DNA of 7,703 bases from Acidobacteriota bacterium (GTDB lineage Bacteria; Acidobacteriota; Terriglobia; Terriglobales; Acidobacteriaceae): NCBI GenBank assembly GCA_021810735.1, contig JAJZIF010000169.1:1-7703 (forward strand), given 5' to 3'. This document shows, piece after piece, positions 6,672 through 7,703 of the stretch (position 1 is the first letter of the stretch; every line of letters begins with the position of its first letter). Both the position numbers and the translations under genes were made by a program. The notes beneath the pieces are model-generated. The model had not been told where the DNA came from. It saw only the letters and a list, made by a program, of their open reading frames with translations, and did no database searches.

Positions 6672-7328
6672 ATGAGACGACTCGCAATCATAGGTGCTGG
6701 CGGATTTGCACGCGAACTTCGATGGATATTATCAGAAGTTGCCGCCGACCCTAGAAAGCGCTACGAACCATTTGAAGTAGCTTGCTTGCTGGAAAACAAT
6801 ATACAGAAGCTAACGATCCCGGAGAGCGGCGTTCGGGAAGAGGCCGAATGGCTGGAATCGAATGATGTCGATGCGCTTGCTATTGGGATCGGCAATCCGT
6901 CGGCCCGGCTTAAAATCGCTGAAAGACTGAAGAAGCAATATCCGAAAATTGATTGGCCGGCAATCATTCATCCCTCAGTGATCCTGGACTCTGAAACCTG
7001 TGTTCTCGAGGAGGGAGTAATTCTTTGTCCGGGTGTGGTAGCGACTGTAAATATAGTATTTGAATCGTTTTCGTTGGTTAACTTTGCATGCACGATTGGG
7101 CATGAGGCCAAAATAGGCAAGGGAAGCGTGATAAATCCGTCGGTCAATATTTCAGGGTGGGTTCGTGTTGGAGCAGGGGTGTTAGTAGGCACCGGGGCGC
7201 AGATTTTAGAAGATACCGTGATCGGCGATTCCGCGATTGTGGGTGCTGGTGCAGTTGTAAACAAGAATGTAGAGCCTGGAACAACTGTAGTCGGAATTCC
7301 AGCAAGGCCAATTGTCAGGAACGACTAG
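6672..7328 (+). CDS. PglD/NeuD-type sugar acyltransferase, probable GDP-perosamine N-acetyltransferase
   Basis: A 218-residue protein of PglD/NeuD/PerB length. Residues 1-75 form a small Rossmann-like nucleotide-sugar binding domain with GAGGFARE at 8-15 and IGIGNP at 71-76. Residues about 97-214 are a left-handed beta-helix of hexapeptide repeats, with IGHEAKIGKGSVINP, VRVGAGVLVGTGA and VIGDSAIVGAGAVV, ending in VVGIPARPI. H144 in TIGHEAKIG matches the catalytic base of the family. Members use acetyl-CoA to acetylate the 4-amino group of a nucleotide sugar. Caulobacter PerB does this on GDP-perosamine, and the linked perosamine synthase makes that substrate the best guess. O-acetylation or another acyl donor remains possible. 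ATG 6672 follows the glycosyltransferase stop by 2 bases, and the ribosome binding site GAGGTG (6661-6666) lies within the end of that gene, so translation is probably coupled. Confidence 0.88.
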   Translation: MRRLAIIGAGGFARELRWILSEVAADPRKRYEPFEVACLLENNIQKLTIPESGVREEAEWLESNDVDALAIGIGNPSARLKIAERLKKQYPKIDWPAIIHPSVILDSETCVLEEGVILCPGVVATVNIVFESFSLVNFACTIGHEAKIGKGSVINPSVNISGWVRVGAGVLVGTGAQILEDTVIGDSAIVGAGAVVNKNVEPGTTVVGIPARPIVRND

Positions 7329-7395
7329 CTATGACAATAGTCAAACATCGGCGGATCGTGAGGTGAAGATAGCCGACGGGGATTTGAGGATCACC

Positions 7396-7554
7396 ATGGA
7401 TTTCGAGTGCATCGACGAAAGGTTCAGCACCACGCGGCGACTCACCAGAAACCGCACGGAGCCAGATCCGTGTTTCCAGTTGCCCTCCAAGCCCGCCCCA
7501 GCCATGGCCGGCGGCCTGCGCACGCGAGGCCTCTATAAAGCCGAGGGTACATAA
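7396..7554 (+). pseudogene. 52-residue ORF, possible N-terminal remnant of a GT2 glycosyltransferase
   Basis: ATG 7396 has an excellent ribosome binding site (GAGGA, 5 bases upstream) and reads 52 codons to TAA at 7552-7554. Residues 27-48 contain FQLPSKPAPAMAGGLRTRGLYK. From memory, a GGLRTRG-type motif sits just ahead of the GT-A core in many GT2 glycosyltransferases of O-antigen loci. No catalytic core follows here. The ORF ends in the same frame as the next gene, with only GAA between the TAA and that gene's ATG. It may be the leftover 5' end of a second GT2 gene, the original 5' end of the downstream gene cut by a stop, or a genuine short leader peptide. Bases 7329-7395 between it and the acyltransferase show no gene that I can support. 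Confidence 0.4.
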
Positions 7555-7557
7555 GAA

Positions 7558-7703
7558 ATGCAGGCGGAAATTTCAGCGCGTTTGGAGGGTGGCCGGCGAA
7601 CTCTTGGAGACATTCGCAAGGAACCTCCATTGGTCTCCATCATTATCGTGCTGTTTCGCGACCGGGAGGAGTGTCTTCGTCTCCTCAATAACATCCTCTC
7701 GTT
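7558..7703 (+). CDS. GT2 (GT-A fold) glycosyltransferase, 5' end only
   Basis: Only the first 48 codons are in the window and the frame is open at the right edge. Residues 24-33 (PLVSIIIVLF) are the first strand of a GT2 nucleotide-diphospho-sugar binding domain, followed by RDREECLRLLNNILS, the usual first helix. A GGRRTLG motif at 11-17 lies before the core. The DXD motif and the rest of the enzyme lie beyond the window. GAGGG at 7543-7547 is 10 bases before ATG 7558. The position at the end of the same plus-strand run suggests it adds another sugar to the same glycan. Donor and acceptor are unknown. Confidence 0.8.
   Translation, partial: MQAEISARLEGGRRTLGDIRKEPPLVSIIIVLFRDREECLRLLNNILS

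Noticed and set aside
7331..7366. ATG 7331, an 11-codon ORF just after the acyltransferase
   Set aside because: It has no ribosome binding site of its own and no recognisable product, so it is most likely chance.
1..7703. CRISPR arrays, tRNA/rRNA genes, insertion sequences, integrase sites
   Set aside because: No regularly spaced repeats, RNA-gene signatures, transposase ORFs or terminal inverted repeats were seen.

Overview
The window reads as part of a Gram-negative chromosome with moderately high GC (about 60% in the flanks). It carries part of a surface-polysaccharide (O-antigen-type) locus. The lineage cannot be fixed from the sequence. An acidobacterium or a similar environmental Gram-negative is a guess from the gene mix, and nothing here proves it.

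Left part, 1-2741: a large minus-strand gene runs off the left edge (1746 to 1, 582 codons without a stop). It encodes an exported von Willebrand factor A (VWA) protein with an intact MIDAS metal site and a C-terminal membrane segment. It is transcribed away from a plus-strand aldo/keto reductase (1854-2741) of the YdbC/PdxI type with a complete catalytic tetrad. The 107-base gap between them holds two good sigma70-like promoters, one per direction, that overlap almost completely.

Right part, 2853-7703: a plus-strand run of tightly spaced genes encodes a Wzx-type flippase, a GDP-perosamine synthase (Per/RfbE-like), a GT4-type glycosyltransferase and a PglD/NeuD-type left-handed beta-helix acyltransferase. 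A short ORF and the start of a GT2 glycosyltransferase, cut by the right edge, follow. Together they suggest this route: GDP-4-keto-6-deoxymannose is aminated to GDP-perosamine, which is probably N-acetylated. The sugar is then transferred onto a lipid-linked glycan that the flippase moves across the inner membrane. The GDP-mannose 4,6-dehydratase that would supply the keto sugar is not in the window.

Base composition drops sharply from the flippase (GC-rich) into the perosamine synthase, GT4 and acyltransferase genes (about 40-50% in sampled lines). It rises again after about 7400. This fits a transferred sugar cassette inside an older locus. The right junction is also where a small ORF repeats a GGxRTxG motif found at the start of the following GT2 gene, which suggests a gene remnant or duplication.
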